Part shown: positions 1 to 7,673 of the stretch, piece after piece
How the letters are laid out: each line of letters opens with the position of its first letter
Numbering within the stretch: position 1 is the stretch's first letter
Assembly (NCBI RefSeq): GCF_020005365.1
Contig: NZ_JACNML010000012.1
Span: 1 to 64,000, forward strand
Source: Kangiella shandongensis
GTDB taxonomy: Bacteria; Pseudomonadota; Gammaproteobacteria; Enterobacterales; Kangiellaceae
DNA length: 64,000 bases
Direction: 5' to 3'
Position numbers and translations under genes: made by a program
Notes under the pieces: model-generated
Database searches by the model: none
Told to the model about the DNA's origin: nothing
The model's input: only the letters and a program-made list of their open reading frames with translations

Positions 1-127
1 CGACTACATCGAAATGTTTTACAATGCCAAGCGACGACATGGTAACAATGATGATGTGTCACCAGTCGAGTTTGAAAAGAACTATTTTATGAAGCTAAAA
101 GGTATCTAGAAAACTTGGGGCGATTCA
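1..127 (+). mobile_element. Right end of an IS3-family insertion sequence (rest lies outside the window)
   Basis: The window opens inside an insertion sequence. The transposase tail ends at 109, and the element probably ends at 127. There the sequence reads GGGGCGATTCA, whose reverse complement TGAATCGCCCC is the usual style of IS3-family terminal repeat beginning with TG. The left end and any target duplication are outside the window, so the boundary is inferred from this one end. Confidence 0.7.
2..109 (+). CDS. IS3-family transposase (OrfB) C-terminal fragment
   Basis: This is the last 35 codons of a DDE transposase, cut by the window edge and ending in TAG at 107-109. The visible peptide contains YIEMFYNAKRRHG and SPVEFEKNYF. 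These match the C-terminal end of IS3-group OrfB transposases, which carry out strand transfer of the element. No conclusion is possible about whether the full gene is intact. A terminal repeat-like sequence follows within 20 bases. Confidence 0.85.
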   Translation, partial: DYIEMFYNAKRRHGNNDDVSPVEFEKNYFMKLKGI

Positions 128-128
128 T

Positions 129-154
129 GTTGGGCTTCGCACACTCAGCCCAAC
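129..154. repeat. Short palindromic repeat (8-bp stem) next to the IS end
   Basis: GTTGGGCT at 129-136 and AGCCCAAC at 147-154 form a perfect 8-bp stem around a 10-nt loop. It lies two bases beyond the inferred IS3 end. The motif resembles a widespread dispersed palindrome in proteobacterial genomes, but no second copy was noticed in this window. It has no U-tract, so it is a poor terminator candidate. Confidence 0.5.
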
Positions 155-227
155 CTACGTTTACTGAGTAGCGAAGCAAAAATTAACTTTGATTATACAG
201 CTGCTGCTTAACCCATCCTATGAACGA

Positions 228-1355
228 TCACTTTTTCCATTCTTCTGGCGGTGTGGCTCCAAGACTCAGCAAGAATTTCACCATGGCATCACTTTGGGAG
301 TACAGTAAAGGGCGTCGTCCTTGTTTATCTTTACTGTTTAAAAGTTCTGGATCTTTCTTTATTAGCCACTTTATCATTCTTTTATTGTTGTATTTCACAG
401 CAACATGCAATGGTCCTGCACCAATCTTTTTTGCGGACTCTGGCCAGAGCATTCCTTGTTTTTTGAAGTACTGATAGCAAAAGGGACTTCCTTTAGATGC
501 AATGACGCTGCCCAGATTTAAACTTCTTCCGGCTTTTTCTGAAAGGTGCTTTGCTAATGTGCACCCTTTAGCGTCGTTAACGTAAACTAAAGCGCCAATT
601 AACCTAAACTTCAATTTGTTAAGTCTGCTGACTTTCTGTTGGAAACTTTCAGAAAAAGTGCTCAGCTTTTTACTTCTACTGAGGTTATTTAACCTTTGTA
701 AGTACTCTTCGACCAATGTTGAATACCCCGCTTGTGGGACAAAGTCTTTCCTTACGTTCAGCATATCCCCCATATCTGTCACAGATATAGCACCTTTTTG
801 AAACAACATATTAGCCATAGGAGTTGAGTCTACATAGCTCGCCAGCGATGCACGTCTTCTCCAAGCTTTTTCAGTTCCAAAAACTGCTGCGGGGTCGTCC
901 ATATCCAGCTCAGGCTCTTTAAAACTTCGATAGTTGTAACCGATGGGAGCGCCTGCTTCAATCAAAAGCCTGGCTGATTCCACCTGATCATTCATTACTG
1001 CTCGGTATAAAGGTGGGATGGTGAATGAATCTTTTGTGGCATACTTAAGGTTAATATCGGCAAAGTACTCGAAATCTGCATCGTACTTGAGTAGAACTCG
1101 AACTACATCCGCAGGATCTTTATCAGACTCTGCCCATGCTAATGCTGCATGCATAGGTGTGAATGTCTTATCATGACTCACTCCTTCCCCTTTACTGAAG
1201 TAAAGATGTGAAGGGTCTCCTCCTTTCCTGAGCCATCGCTCCACTTCAAAGCTGTCACCTTTTTGTGCGTGATGAAAAACATTTTGAGTTGCGGTACTGA
1301 TAGCCCAGGCAGACTGGCTCAACAAACAAATCAACAGTAAAATTATGCGTCCCAT
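228..1355 (-). CDS. Secreted ankyrin-repeat protein
   Basis: The 375-residue product starts with a signal peptide of about 18 residues (MGRIILLLICLLSQSAWA), so it should act in the periplasm or outside the cell. Ankyrin-type helical repeats are visible near residues 65-100 (PMHAALAWAE, VVRVLLKYDAD), 115-140 (YRAVMNDQVESARLLIEAGA) and near the C-terminus (PLHVAVKYNNKRMIKWLIKK, then a final half repeat). Ankyrin repeats mediate protein-protein contacts; no enzymatic domain is seen. The start is supported by GGAGTC a few bases upstream. It stands alone, with the IS3 end downstream. The partner and role are unknown. Confidence 0.75.
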   Translation of the reverse strand: MGRIILLLICLLSQSAWAISTATQNVFHHAQKGDSFEVERWLRKGGDPSHLYFSKGEGVSHDKTFTPMHAALAWAESDKDPADVVRVLLKYDADFEYFADINLKYATKDSFTIPPLYRAVMNDQVESARLLIEAGAPIGYNYRSFKEPELDMDDPAAVFGTEKAWRRRASLASYVDSTPMANMLFQKGAISVTDMGDMLNVRKDFVPQAGYSTLVEEYLQRLNNLSRSKKLSTFSESFQQKVSRLNKLKFRLIGALVYVNDAKGCTLAKHLSEKAGRSLNLGSVIASKGSPFCYQYFKKQGMLWPESAKKIGAGPLHVAVKYNNKRMIKWLIKKDPELLNSKDKQGRRPLLYSQSDAMVKFLLSLGATPPEEWKK

Positions 1356-1686
1356 TTTATTGACTCCATTAATTAATATTCTTTATTTTATGCTGTCATA
1401 AAAGACAGAAGTGCTTTCCTTGTATTGCCGGCATTTTACCAGCCACTATATGAAGGTAATATTTTTAGTATAATTTTTCTTATCAGTCTTTCCCATGTTA
1501 ACAGTCATGGTCGTTATGTTTTGTAGGATATCACACCTACTTTAATTAGGACATTTCCTTCAAATGTCAGCTAAATTGACATGATGCTTACTTGCATTGA
1601 CCCAAGTCTCAAAAGGTTGAATTTTTTTTGTTTTTGGAGTTTTTATAGGCTAAGTTTTTTACAGGTAAAGTATGGAAGCTTTGCTG

Positions 1687-1704
1687 CAGCAGAACGTTCT
1701 GCTG
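1687..1704. promoter_or_regulatory. Perfect 18-bp palindrome, candidate operator
   Basis: CAGCAGAACGTTCTGCTG is its own reverse complement with no central spacer. It lies 135 bases before the protease start codon. Such symmetry is typical of a dimeric repressor or activator site. I do not recognise the regulator; the central GAACGTTC resembles some LexA or LuxR-type sites only loosely. Confidence 0.45.
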
Positions 1705-1731
1705 GGAGTTGATAGGGATTTATCTTTTAAC

Positions 1732-1747
1732 TATGGAGTTCTCCATA
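1732..1747. promoter_or_regulatory. 7-bp dyad in the protease leader
   Basis: TATGGAG and CTCCATA flank a TT dinucleotide, about 90 bases before the protease start. It could be an operator or a small hairpin in the 5' untranslated region. The sequence shows symmetry only; the function is inferred. Confidence 0.3.
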
Positions 1748-1838
1748 CCCTCTTTATCATCTTCGTTATTCCACTGATGCAATGCCAGATAGGTGTTGCT
1801 TAACTATTTAGTTCATATCGTTAAAGGAGTAATTATTT

Positions 1839-3086
1839 ATGAATTACGGATCAATGTTTAAAGGAACTCAAGTCAAAATGCTAACGTCAGCAATGGCTTT
1901 GGCATTAGCTACCTCGGTCGCTTCAGCTCAGGAATCTGTTGATTATGATAATGCTGAATTCAAAAAGCAGACCAGCGCAGAAGCTTTTGAGGCTGACGTG
2001 GCTATTTTGGCGCGCGAGAAGGGAGCTGATAAAGCGGCGATTGCTCGAGCTATGAAGTTTCAGGAAAAGTTCGAAGCCCAAGCTCAGGAGCTGATGGAAA
2101 AGTTCCCAAACAAAATTTCACGTATCTGGCTTGAGCCTGCGCCTAGTCAAATGGCCCATGTCCAATTTGTGGGTCGTGTACCAAGCGTGCAGTTGCCTGC
2201 TAATGTTTCAGTACAAGGAGGTGGTCGCTTCTCATTACAGGAAAACATTCAGCGTGCGGAGCATATGGCAGATGTCTTGAAAAAAGCGGGTAAGCGTAAT
2301 TTCATGACGTACTTCGATGCTCGTACGGGTAAAGTGAAAGTTGAAATGGCTATGCCAAATCCTGCGAAGGGTCCAAATAAAGCGAAAGTGTTAGAAATAT
2401 TGCAGCGCAGCGCTAAACGTGATCAGGATATGCCTCGCGGTTTGCAGGCGATTACTGAGGGCGACATTGATCTTGAAGTGATTCAGAGCGATGAAGAAAT
2501 CTATACGTTAGAGCACAGCCGTGGCGGAAACTGGCTGCGTGACGATGGCTTCCGAGAGTGTACCAGTGGCTGGGCTGTGAGTGGCCCAAATGGTGATGGT
2601 ATCGTAACGGCAGCTCATTGTACGGGCCTGAATCAGTTCGAAGAGTCGACGTCGTCAATTTACAGTATGACATGGCGGTCGCAGGAGCGTGGCAATGGTG
2701 ATGCTGAGTATCATACAACAACGCATATTGAGCCAGCAGAGTTCTGGGCGACTTCGGCAAGTATTCGTGATGTGAACAGCATCAAGTCTACGATCTTTAT
2801 GTTCCCAGGTTCGTCTGTATGTGAGTATGGCCGTTCTTCTAATACTCGTACCTGTAATCACGACGTCATCGCGACAGGAGTTACAGCAACTTTTACCGAT
2901 GGTGTTACGGTTAAAAACTTGGTTCGCGTATCAGGTGATAACTCTATTGGTGGTGACAGCGGCGGTGGCTGGTCATGGAATAATAAAGCGTGGGGTGTTC
3001 ATAGTGGTTCGAATGGTTCAACCTCGTTATTCACTCCAGTTCAACGAGTACAGAAAGAACTTAACGTAACGATTAAAAAGAAATAA
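1839..3086 (+). CDS. Secreted trypsin-like (S1 family) serine protease with propeptide
   Basis: The 415-residue precursor has a long signal peptide ending near ASAQ (about residue 31), then a roughly 190-residue helical proregion rich in Lys, Ala and Glu. The C-terminal half is the protease. VTAAHC carries the catalytic His (H260), GNGDAEYH gives a candidate Asp (D288), and GGDSGGG carries the Ser (S374). Spacing resembles the short bacterial chymotrypsin-like proteases (streptogrisin or alpha-lytic type), whose propeptides act as folding chaperones. AAAGGAG lies just before the ATG. A hairpin terminator follows, so it is probably monocistronic. The substrate is unknown. Confidence 0.85.
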   Translation: MNYGSMFKGTQVKMLTSAMALALATSVASAQESVDYDNAEFKKQTSAEAFEADVAILAREKGADKAAIARAMKFQEKFEAQAQELMEKFPNKISRIWLEPAPSQMAHVQFVGRVPSVQLPANVSVQGGGRFSLQENIQRAEHMADVLKKAGKRNFMTYFDARTGKVKVEMAMPNPAKGPNKAKVLEILQRSAKRDQDMPRGLQAITEGDIDLEVIQSDEEIYTLEHSRGGNWLRDDGFRECTSGWAVSGPNGDGIVTAAHCTGLNQFEESTSSIYSMTWRSQERGNGDAEYHTTTHIEPAEFWATSASIRDVNSIKSTIFMFPGSSVCEYGRSSNTRTCNHDVIATGVTATFTDGVTVKNLVRVSGDNSIGGDSGGGWSWNNKAWGVHSGSNGSTSLFTPVQRVQKELNVTIKKK

Positions 3087-3103
3087 TCGCGTCTGTTGTA
3101 GTC

Positions 3104-3130
3104 AAGGGAGTTTCGGCTCCCTTTCTTTTG
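3104..3130 (+). terminator. Rho-independent terminator after the S1 protease
   Basis: AAGGGAG (3104-3110) and CTCCCTT (3117-3123) pair around TTTCGG, followed by the U-rich run TCTTTTG. It lies 18 bases after the protease stop codon. Confidence 0.8.
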
Positions 3131-3248
3131 TTGTTTTTATGGTGGTTATATAAAAAGTCTATTACCTTTTTAGCACAAATACTTAGCTTCAAAATTTTAC
3201 GATGCTGTGGCATAGTAAACACACTATTTTCTACCCCTCCTGATAAGT

Positions 3249-4820
3249 ATGTTTGAGCCTAAACTGAATAGGTCTGCTTTATCGTTTATAGAGTCAGAAG
3301 CTGCAGATTGCCTGACGAAAATTAACCGTGGTGTTGAAAAGGAAAGTCTGAGAGTCACTGCTGACGGTTATTTATCAAAAAAGTCACACCCAACAGAATG
3401 GGGTTCTGCACTTACCAACAAGTATATTACTACCGATTACTCGGAGGCTTTGCCTGAGCTTATTACTCCTGTGACTCAAGAACGTTTAGGTCCACGTAAA
3501 TGGCTGGACGAGATTCATCGTTATATCACCCAATATATGGACGATGAAGTGCTGTGGGTGGGTAGTATGCCGTGTATTATGACGAAGGAAGAAGACGTTC
3601 CTCTGGCTGATTATGGCACCTCAAATGTTGGCATGATGAAGCATATCTATCGTCGCGGGTTGGGCTATCGCTATGGGCGTTATATGCAGACCATCGCTGG
3701 GGTGCATTATAACTTTTCATTGCCTGAGGAGTTTTGGCCTAAGTATCGCGAATTTTGTGGTTCAGAAGAAGGGTTACAGGACTTTATTTCAAACCAGTAT
3801 CTTGGTTTGATTCGTAATTATCTACGTTATTGCTGGTTGTTGCCTTACCTTTTTGGTGCCTCCCCAGCTATCTGTAAATCGTTTACCAAAGGCGAGGGCG
3901 GGGCGTTTTTAACCGAAGAAGCAGACGGTACCATGTATGGCGATTATGCCACTTCTTTGCGTATGAGTGATTTAGGTTATCAAAACAATGCTCAATCCAA
4001 GTTTTCTATTCGCCACAATAACTTAGAAGAGTATACTGCTGAGTTGGAACGAGCTATTCGTACGCCAGATCAGTTCTATCAGGAGTTAGGGGTTAAGGTT
4101 GATGGTGAATACCGTCAGCTGAATGCAAACCTGCTACAAATCGAAAATGAATACTACGCTAAGATCCGTCCCAAACGCACTATTAATAGCGGCGAACGCC
4201 CAACCCAGGCCTTGAATCGACGTGGCGTCGAATATGTAGAGGTTCGCTCACTGGATCTGAATCCATTTGATCCTTTGGGGATTAGCCAAGCTCAGATTGA
4301 CTTTCTGGACGTCTTTATTCTCTTTTGCTTATTGCAGGAAAGTAAGGAGCAGTCCGACCGAGAGAATGCCGAAAACGATGAAAACTTCCGTCGCGTGGTG
4401 TATTACGGCCGTAAGCCGGAGCTGAATTTATTGCGAAATAACCGCTCATTGCCGCTAAAAGATGCCAGTTTGCAGATTTTTGAGGAAATGAGGCCGGTTG
4501 CAGTCTTACTCGATAAATGTAACCATACGCGGGCTTATACGAAAGCACTATCGGAAGCCATTGAGATGGCTAATGATCCATCCAAAACATTTTCAGGTCT
4601 CTACTACGATGATATTAAGCGTAGTGGGCAAGGGTATTTTGGCTACACGATGGGGCTTTCAGTAAAAACTCAGCAGGAGTTGTTATCTAAAGCTGTTGAG
4701 CCGCGCACGCAGGAAATGTTTGCGCGAGAGGCTGAAAAATCGATCCTTGAGCAGCAGGTGATCGAAGACAGTGAAACCCTCAGCTTTGAAGAATATCTTG
4801 AGCAGTATTTTGCAGAGTAG
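3249..4820 (+). CDS. gshA: Glutamate-cysteine ligase
   Basis: Catalyses ATP-dependent joining of L-glutamate and L-cysteine to gamma-glutamylcysteine, the first and rate-limiting step of glutathione synthesis, in the cytoplasm. At 523 residues it matches the proteobacterial type 1 enzyme (about 518 in E. coli). The N-terminal RGVEKESLRV and the downstream DYSEALPELITP stretch are hallmarks of the family active site. The conserved YVEVRSLDLNPFDP block is present around residue 330. The gene is flanked by a terminator upstream and putP downstream (51-base gap). gshB is not in the window. A transsulfuration cluster that could supply cysteine lies at 39-41.7 kb. Confidence 0.95.
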   Translation: MFEPKLNRSALSFIESEAADCLTKINRGVEKESLRVTADGYLSKKSHPTEWGSALTNKYITTDYSEALPELITPVTQERLGPRKWLDEIHRYITQYMDDEVLWVGSMPCIMTKEEDVPLADYGTSNVGMMKHIYRRGLGYRYGRYMQTIAGVHYNFSLPEEFWPKYREFCGSEEGLQDFISNQYLGLIRNYLRYCWLLPYLFGASPAICKSFTKGEGGAFLTEEADGTMYGDYATSLRMSDLGYQNNAQSKFSIRHNNLEEYTAELERAIRTPDQFYQELGVKVDGEYRQLNANLLQIENEYYAKIRPKRTINSGERPTQALNRRGVEYVEVRSLDLNPFDPLGISQAQIDFLDVFILFCLLQESKEQSDRENAENDENFRRVVYYGRKPELNLLRNNRSLPLKDASLQIFEEMRPVAVLLDKCNHTRAYTKALSEAIEMANDPSKTFSGLYYDDIKRSGQGYFGYTMGLSVKTQQELLSKAVEPRTQEMFAREAEKSILEQQVIEDSETLSFEEYLEQYFAE

Positions 4821-4871
4821 GGCTGCTCAAAAAAACGCTGAGTGAACTCAATTTTAACTTAGAGGAGTTAT

Positions 4872-6479
4872 ATGAGCTCTAGTACAGAACTATTTACACT
4901 TTGGGGAATGAGTATTGGCCCGATCGAGATTGCATTTGGGCTTTATTTGATTTTTATGCTGGGGATTGGTGTTTGGGCTTATATGCGAACCAATGACTCC
5001 AGTGATTATATGCTGGGCGGTCGTGGCTTAGGTGGCGCTGTATCGGCACTGAGTGCTGGCGCATCAGATATGAGCGGCTGGATCCTGATGGGGTTACCTG
5101 GAGCCATTTACTTTTCTGGTCTGTCCGATGCCTGGATTGCCGTCTTCCTGGTGATAGGTGCTTACCTTAACTGGAAGTTTATTGCTGGTCGTTTGCGCTC
5201 TTACACTGAGATTGCGGATAACGCATTAACGCTTCCAGACTATTTTGCGGGGCGTTTCCACGATGGTGGTAAGTGGCTTCGTATCGCTGCGGTACTGGTT
5301 ATGATCGTCTTCTACGGTTATTACATCGGTTCAGGTCTGGTCGCCGGCAGTAAGCTGTTTGAGTCGAGTTTTGGTTATGACTACAACACGGCACTGCTTG
5401 TCAGTACCATTGTGATTATTTCTTACACATTCCTTGGCGGTTTCCTGGCGGTAAGCTGGACTGACTTCTTCCAGGGCCTAATCATTGCGATCTCGTTGGT
5501 CGTAGCGCCTATCGTATTATTGGTTGAGTACAACGGCTTAGAGAATATCGTTGAAGGCGTTCGTACGACCAGTGAAGCCATGGGTAAAGAGAACATGGCG
5601 AGCTTTACGGCCGGTCTGTTTGAAAACGATACCTTTAAATGGATTACTTTCTTGTCACTGATGGCCTGGGGCTTGGGTTACTTCGGTCAACCGCATATCC
5701 TGGCACGTTTCATGGCGATCAAAAGTGTTAACACGGTACCTCAAGCACGTCGCATCGGTATGACCTGGATGATTATCTGTGTATTGGGTGCGGTATTTAT
5801 CGGTTTTGCCGGTATTGCTTACTTTGGTGGCGATTTTGCAGCGAGCGAGTACAAGTTACTGACGGAAGAAGAAGTGGCTGCCTTGAATACTTCGCATGGT
5901 GCCGAGAAAGTATTCCTGTTATTAACGCAAGCATTATTTAATCCATGGTTAGCTGGTTTCTTACTAGCTGCGATTATGGCAGCGGTCATGAGTACCATTG
6001 ATTCGCAGTTGCTGGCGGTTTCCAGTTCGGTAACGGAAGACGTTTATAAGCCACATATTCGTCCAAACGCTTCTGAAAAAGAGCTGGTTTGGGTGAACCG
6101 TTTTGTAGTCTTACTGGTAGCCGGTATCGGTATCGGCGTTGCTATGAGCGGTAGTAAGAATGTTCTGAATCTGGTTGGTCAGGCCTGGGCTGGTTTCGGC
6201 GCTGCTTTCGGTCCAGTGATTATTCTATCACTGCTATGGAAACATATGACTCGTCAGGGTGCGTTGGCCGGTGTGGTTACTGGCGCTGTTTCAGTGCTGG
6301 TTTGGGACTACCTTGGTAACAATACTGATATTGCTCTGTTTGGCTTGTATGAGCTATTGCCTGGCTTTATTTTAGCGATGCTGGCTATCGTTGTTGTTAG
6401 TAGAATGACAAAAGTTAGCGAGCAGACGGCGAATCAGTTCGAATGGTATAGCAACGACTTTAAGAAGTATAAAAGCTAA
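4872..6479 (+). CDS. putP: Sodium/proline symporter
   Basis: A 535-residue inner-membrane protein of the solute:sodium symporter family. It takes up L-proline with Na+ as nutrient or osmoprotectant. About 13 hydrophobic segments are visible. The signature ASDMSGWILMGLPGAIY in TM2, the FLGGFLAVSWTDFFQG stretch and SVTEDVYKP in the middle of the protein match PutP specifically. The start is supported by AGAGGAG nine bases upstream. Its stop overlaps the next start by one base (TAATG), so the acetyltransferase is translationally coupled. No proline dehydrogenase gene is nearby, which leaves osmoprotection or simple uptake open. Confidence 0.93.
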   Translation: MSSSTELFTLWGMSIGPIEIAFGLYLIFMLGIGVWAYMRTNDSSDYMLGGRGLGGAVSALSAGASDMSGWILMGLPGAIYFSGLSDAWIAVFLVIGAYLNWKFIAGRLRSYTEIADNALTLPDYFAGRFHDGGKWLRIAAVLVMIVFYGYYIGSGLVAGSKLFESSFGYDYNTALLVSTIVIISYTFLGGFLAVSWTDFFQGLIIAISLVVAPIVLLVEYNGLENIVEGVRTTSEAMGKENMASFTAGLFENDTFKWITFLSLMAWGLGYFGQPHILARFMAIKSVNTVPQARRIGMTWMIICVLGAVFIGFAGIAYFGGDFAASEYKLLTEEEVAALNTSHGAEKVFLLLTQALFNPWLAGFLLAAIMAAVMSTIDSQLLAVSSSVTEDVYKPHIRPNASEKELVWVNRFVVLLVAGIGIGVAMSGSKNVLNLVGQAWAGFGAAFGPVIILSLLWKHMTRQGALAGVVTGAVSVLVWDYLGNNTDIALFGLYELLPGFILAMLAIVVVSRMTKVSEQTANQFEWYSNDFKKYKS

Positions 6480-6958
6480 TGAGTAAATTAGTGATCAGGG
6501 AAGCGGTGCGTGAAGACGCGCCGCAGATCCTTGAGTTTATTCAGGAACTTGCTGACTATGAAAAAATGTCTGATGAAGTCGTTGCTACGGTTAGCGACAT
6601 AGAGCAGACGGTTTTTGACGAGCAGCCTAAGGCGCATTGTTTAATCGCTGAGTGGGAAGGGCAGAGTGCAGGTTTTGCCTTGTATTTCTACAGTTATTCC
6701 ACGTTTTTGGGTAAGCATGGCATTTATCTGGAGGATCTGTTCGTTAAGCCGGAGTTTAGAGGAAAACGAATAGGTCTGACATTGCTTAAGCGTTTATCTA
6801 AGATCGCGGTAGATAATGATTGTAAGCGTCTGGACTGGTCTGTCCTGGATTGGAACCAGCCGGCGATTGATTTTTATGACTCTATTGGCGCTAAAGCACA
6901 GAAGGAGTGGCTAGGCTACCGCCTAACCGGCAAGGCTCTGGACGAGTTTGCTGAATAA
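6479..6958 (+). CDS. GNAT-family N-acetyltransferase (diamine acetyltransferase-like)
   Basis: A 159-residue single-domain acetyltransferase that moves acetyl from acetyl-CoA to an amine. The acetyl-CoA loop is DLFVKPEFRGKRIGLTLL (motif A, R-G-K-R-I-G), preceded by YSTFLGKHGIYLED and followed by LDWSVLDWNQPAIDFYDSIGA. That arrangement is typical of the spermidine/spermine or diamine acetyltransferase branch. The substrate is therefore inferred as a polyamine or small amine. It overlaps putP by one base and ends before a strong terminator, so putP and this gene form a two-gene operon. Confidence 0.85.
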   Translation: MSKLVIREAVREDAPQILEFIQELADYEKMSDEVVATVSDIEQTVFDEQPKAHCLIAEWEGQSAGFALYFYSYSTFLGKHGIYLEDLFVKPEFRGKRIGLTLLKRLSKIAVDNDCKRLDWSVLDWNQPAIDFYDSIGAKAQKEWLGYRLTGKALDEFAE

Positions 6959-6983
6959 CATTCAATAGCTTATGCTTTATTAA

Positions 6984-7007
6984 AACGCCCGCTCCGGGCG
7001 TTTTTTT
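6984..7007 (+). terminator. Rho-independent terminator after putP operon
   Basis: AACGCCCG (6984-6991) and CGGGCGTT (6995-7002) pair around a 3-nt loop and run into seven T residues. This is a textbook GC-rich hairpin plus U-tract. Confidence 0.92.
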
Positions 7008-7021
7008 ATGCTTCCTATACT

Positions 7022-7035
7022 ATGATCTTGATCAA
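7022..7035. promoter_or_regulatory. Fnr/Anr-type binding site upstream of usp
   Basis: ATGAT-CTTG-ATCAA matches the Fnr/Anr consensus TTGAT-N4-ATCAA at nine of ten defined positions. It is centred about 66 bases before the usp start codon, with the -10-like TATGCT at 7052-7057 downstream. This is consistent with activation under low oxygen. Universal stress genes are known Anr/Fnr targets in some proteobacteria. A site with the same single mismatch occurs at 58387. Confidence 0.6.
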
Positions 7036-7094
7036 GACTTACTAAACGCCCTATGCTATTGTTTTAAATAGGCATTGTGATTAAGGAGTTAACC

Positions 7095-7550
7095 ATGTCG
7101 TTATTTAACCATATTGTTGTAGCGGTTGATTTACGCAAAGAAAGTAAAAAGATTATTCAGAAAGCACAAGGCGTGTTAGCCAAAGGCGGTGAGATTGAGC
7201 TGCTACACGTTGCAGAGCCTATTGATGCAGGCCTATGGGCCGGAGCCCCTTTTGGTGCGGTGGTTGTCAATACGGAAGAGTTAGAGCAGGAGGCTATCAA
7301 AGCGAAGCAGAAGCGTCTGGAAGAACTGGGTAAACACTTCAGTATTTCTGAAAGCAAGCAGCACATTGAAATTGGTAAACCATCTCGTGTCATTAAAAAG
7401 TTTGCCGAGGAGCATCAGTGTGACCTTATCGTGATTGGCACTCATGGGCAAAATGGCTGGGAGTTACTATTAGGCTCAACGGCTAATGGTGTGCTGCATG
7501 GTTCTCCATGTGACGTCTTAACGGTACAGATGAAAGTTAAAGAGTCTTAG
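7095..7550 (+). CDS. Universal stress protein, UspA family
   Basis: A 151-residue cytoplasmic Usp-domain protein with the N-terminal VAVDLRKESKKII strand-helix. The C-terminal nucleotide-binding pattern GTHGQNGWELLLGS fits the G-2X-G-9X-G(S/T) motif. The protein dimerises and supports survival under starvation and stress. The start at 7095 is preferred over an in-frame GTG at 7077 because AAGGAG sits at 7083-7088 with correct spacing. An Fnr/Anr-type site lies upstream. It is single-gene, separated from neighbours by a terminator on one side and 123 bases on the other. Confidence 0.9.
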   Translation: MSLFNHIVVAVDLRKESKKIIQKAQGVLAKGGEIELLHVAEPIDAGLWAGAPFGAVVVNTEELEQEAIKAKQKRLEELGKHFSISESKQHIEIGKPSRVIKKFAEEHQCDLIVIGTHGQNGWELLLGSTANGVLHGSPCDVLTVQMKVKES

Positions 7551-7673
7551 CCAGTTTCGGGAAACGGACTTCTTATTATTTGTTAGCATCAGCCCATTTT
7601 CGTAAGGATGTTACTGCACCTTTGAAGGTGCTGTGATATCTTTTGCTCTAAATATATCTTCTCTTCTTCCACC

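Larger units (their letters stand above)
1356..1838. other. Intergenic region upstream of the S1 protease, with several dyads
   Basis: These 483 bases separate the ankyrin gene (minus) from the protease gene (plus). No convincing gene is present. The region holds a GACATTT/AAATGTC dyad (1549-1567), an 18-bp perfect palindrome (1687-1704) and a TATGGAG/CTCCATA dyad (1732-1747). It also has AT-rich stretches suited to promoters. It is probably a regulated promoter and leader for the protease. Confidence 0.5.

Noticed and set aside
1732-1747. TATGGAG/CTCCATA dyad as a transcription terminator
   Set aside because: No U-tract follows, and it precedes, not follows, a gene on the plus strand.
7077-7094. 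GTG as start of the universal stress protein
   Set aside because: The good AAGGAG site would lie inside the coding part. ATG 7095 fits the family N-terminus and spacing.
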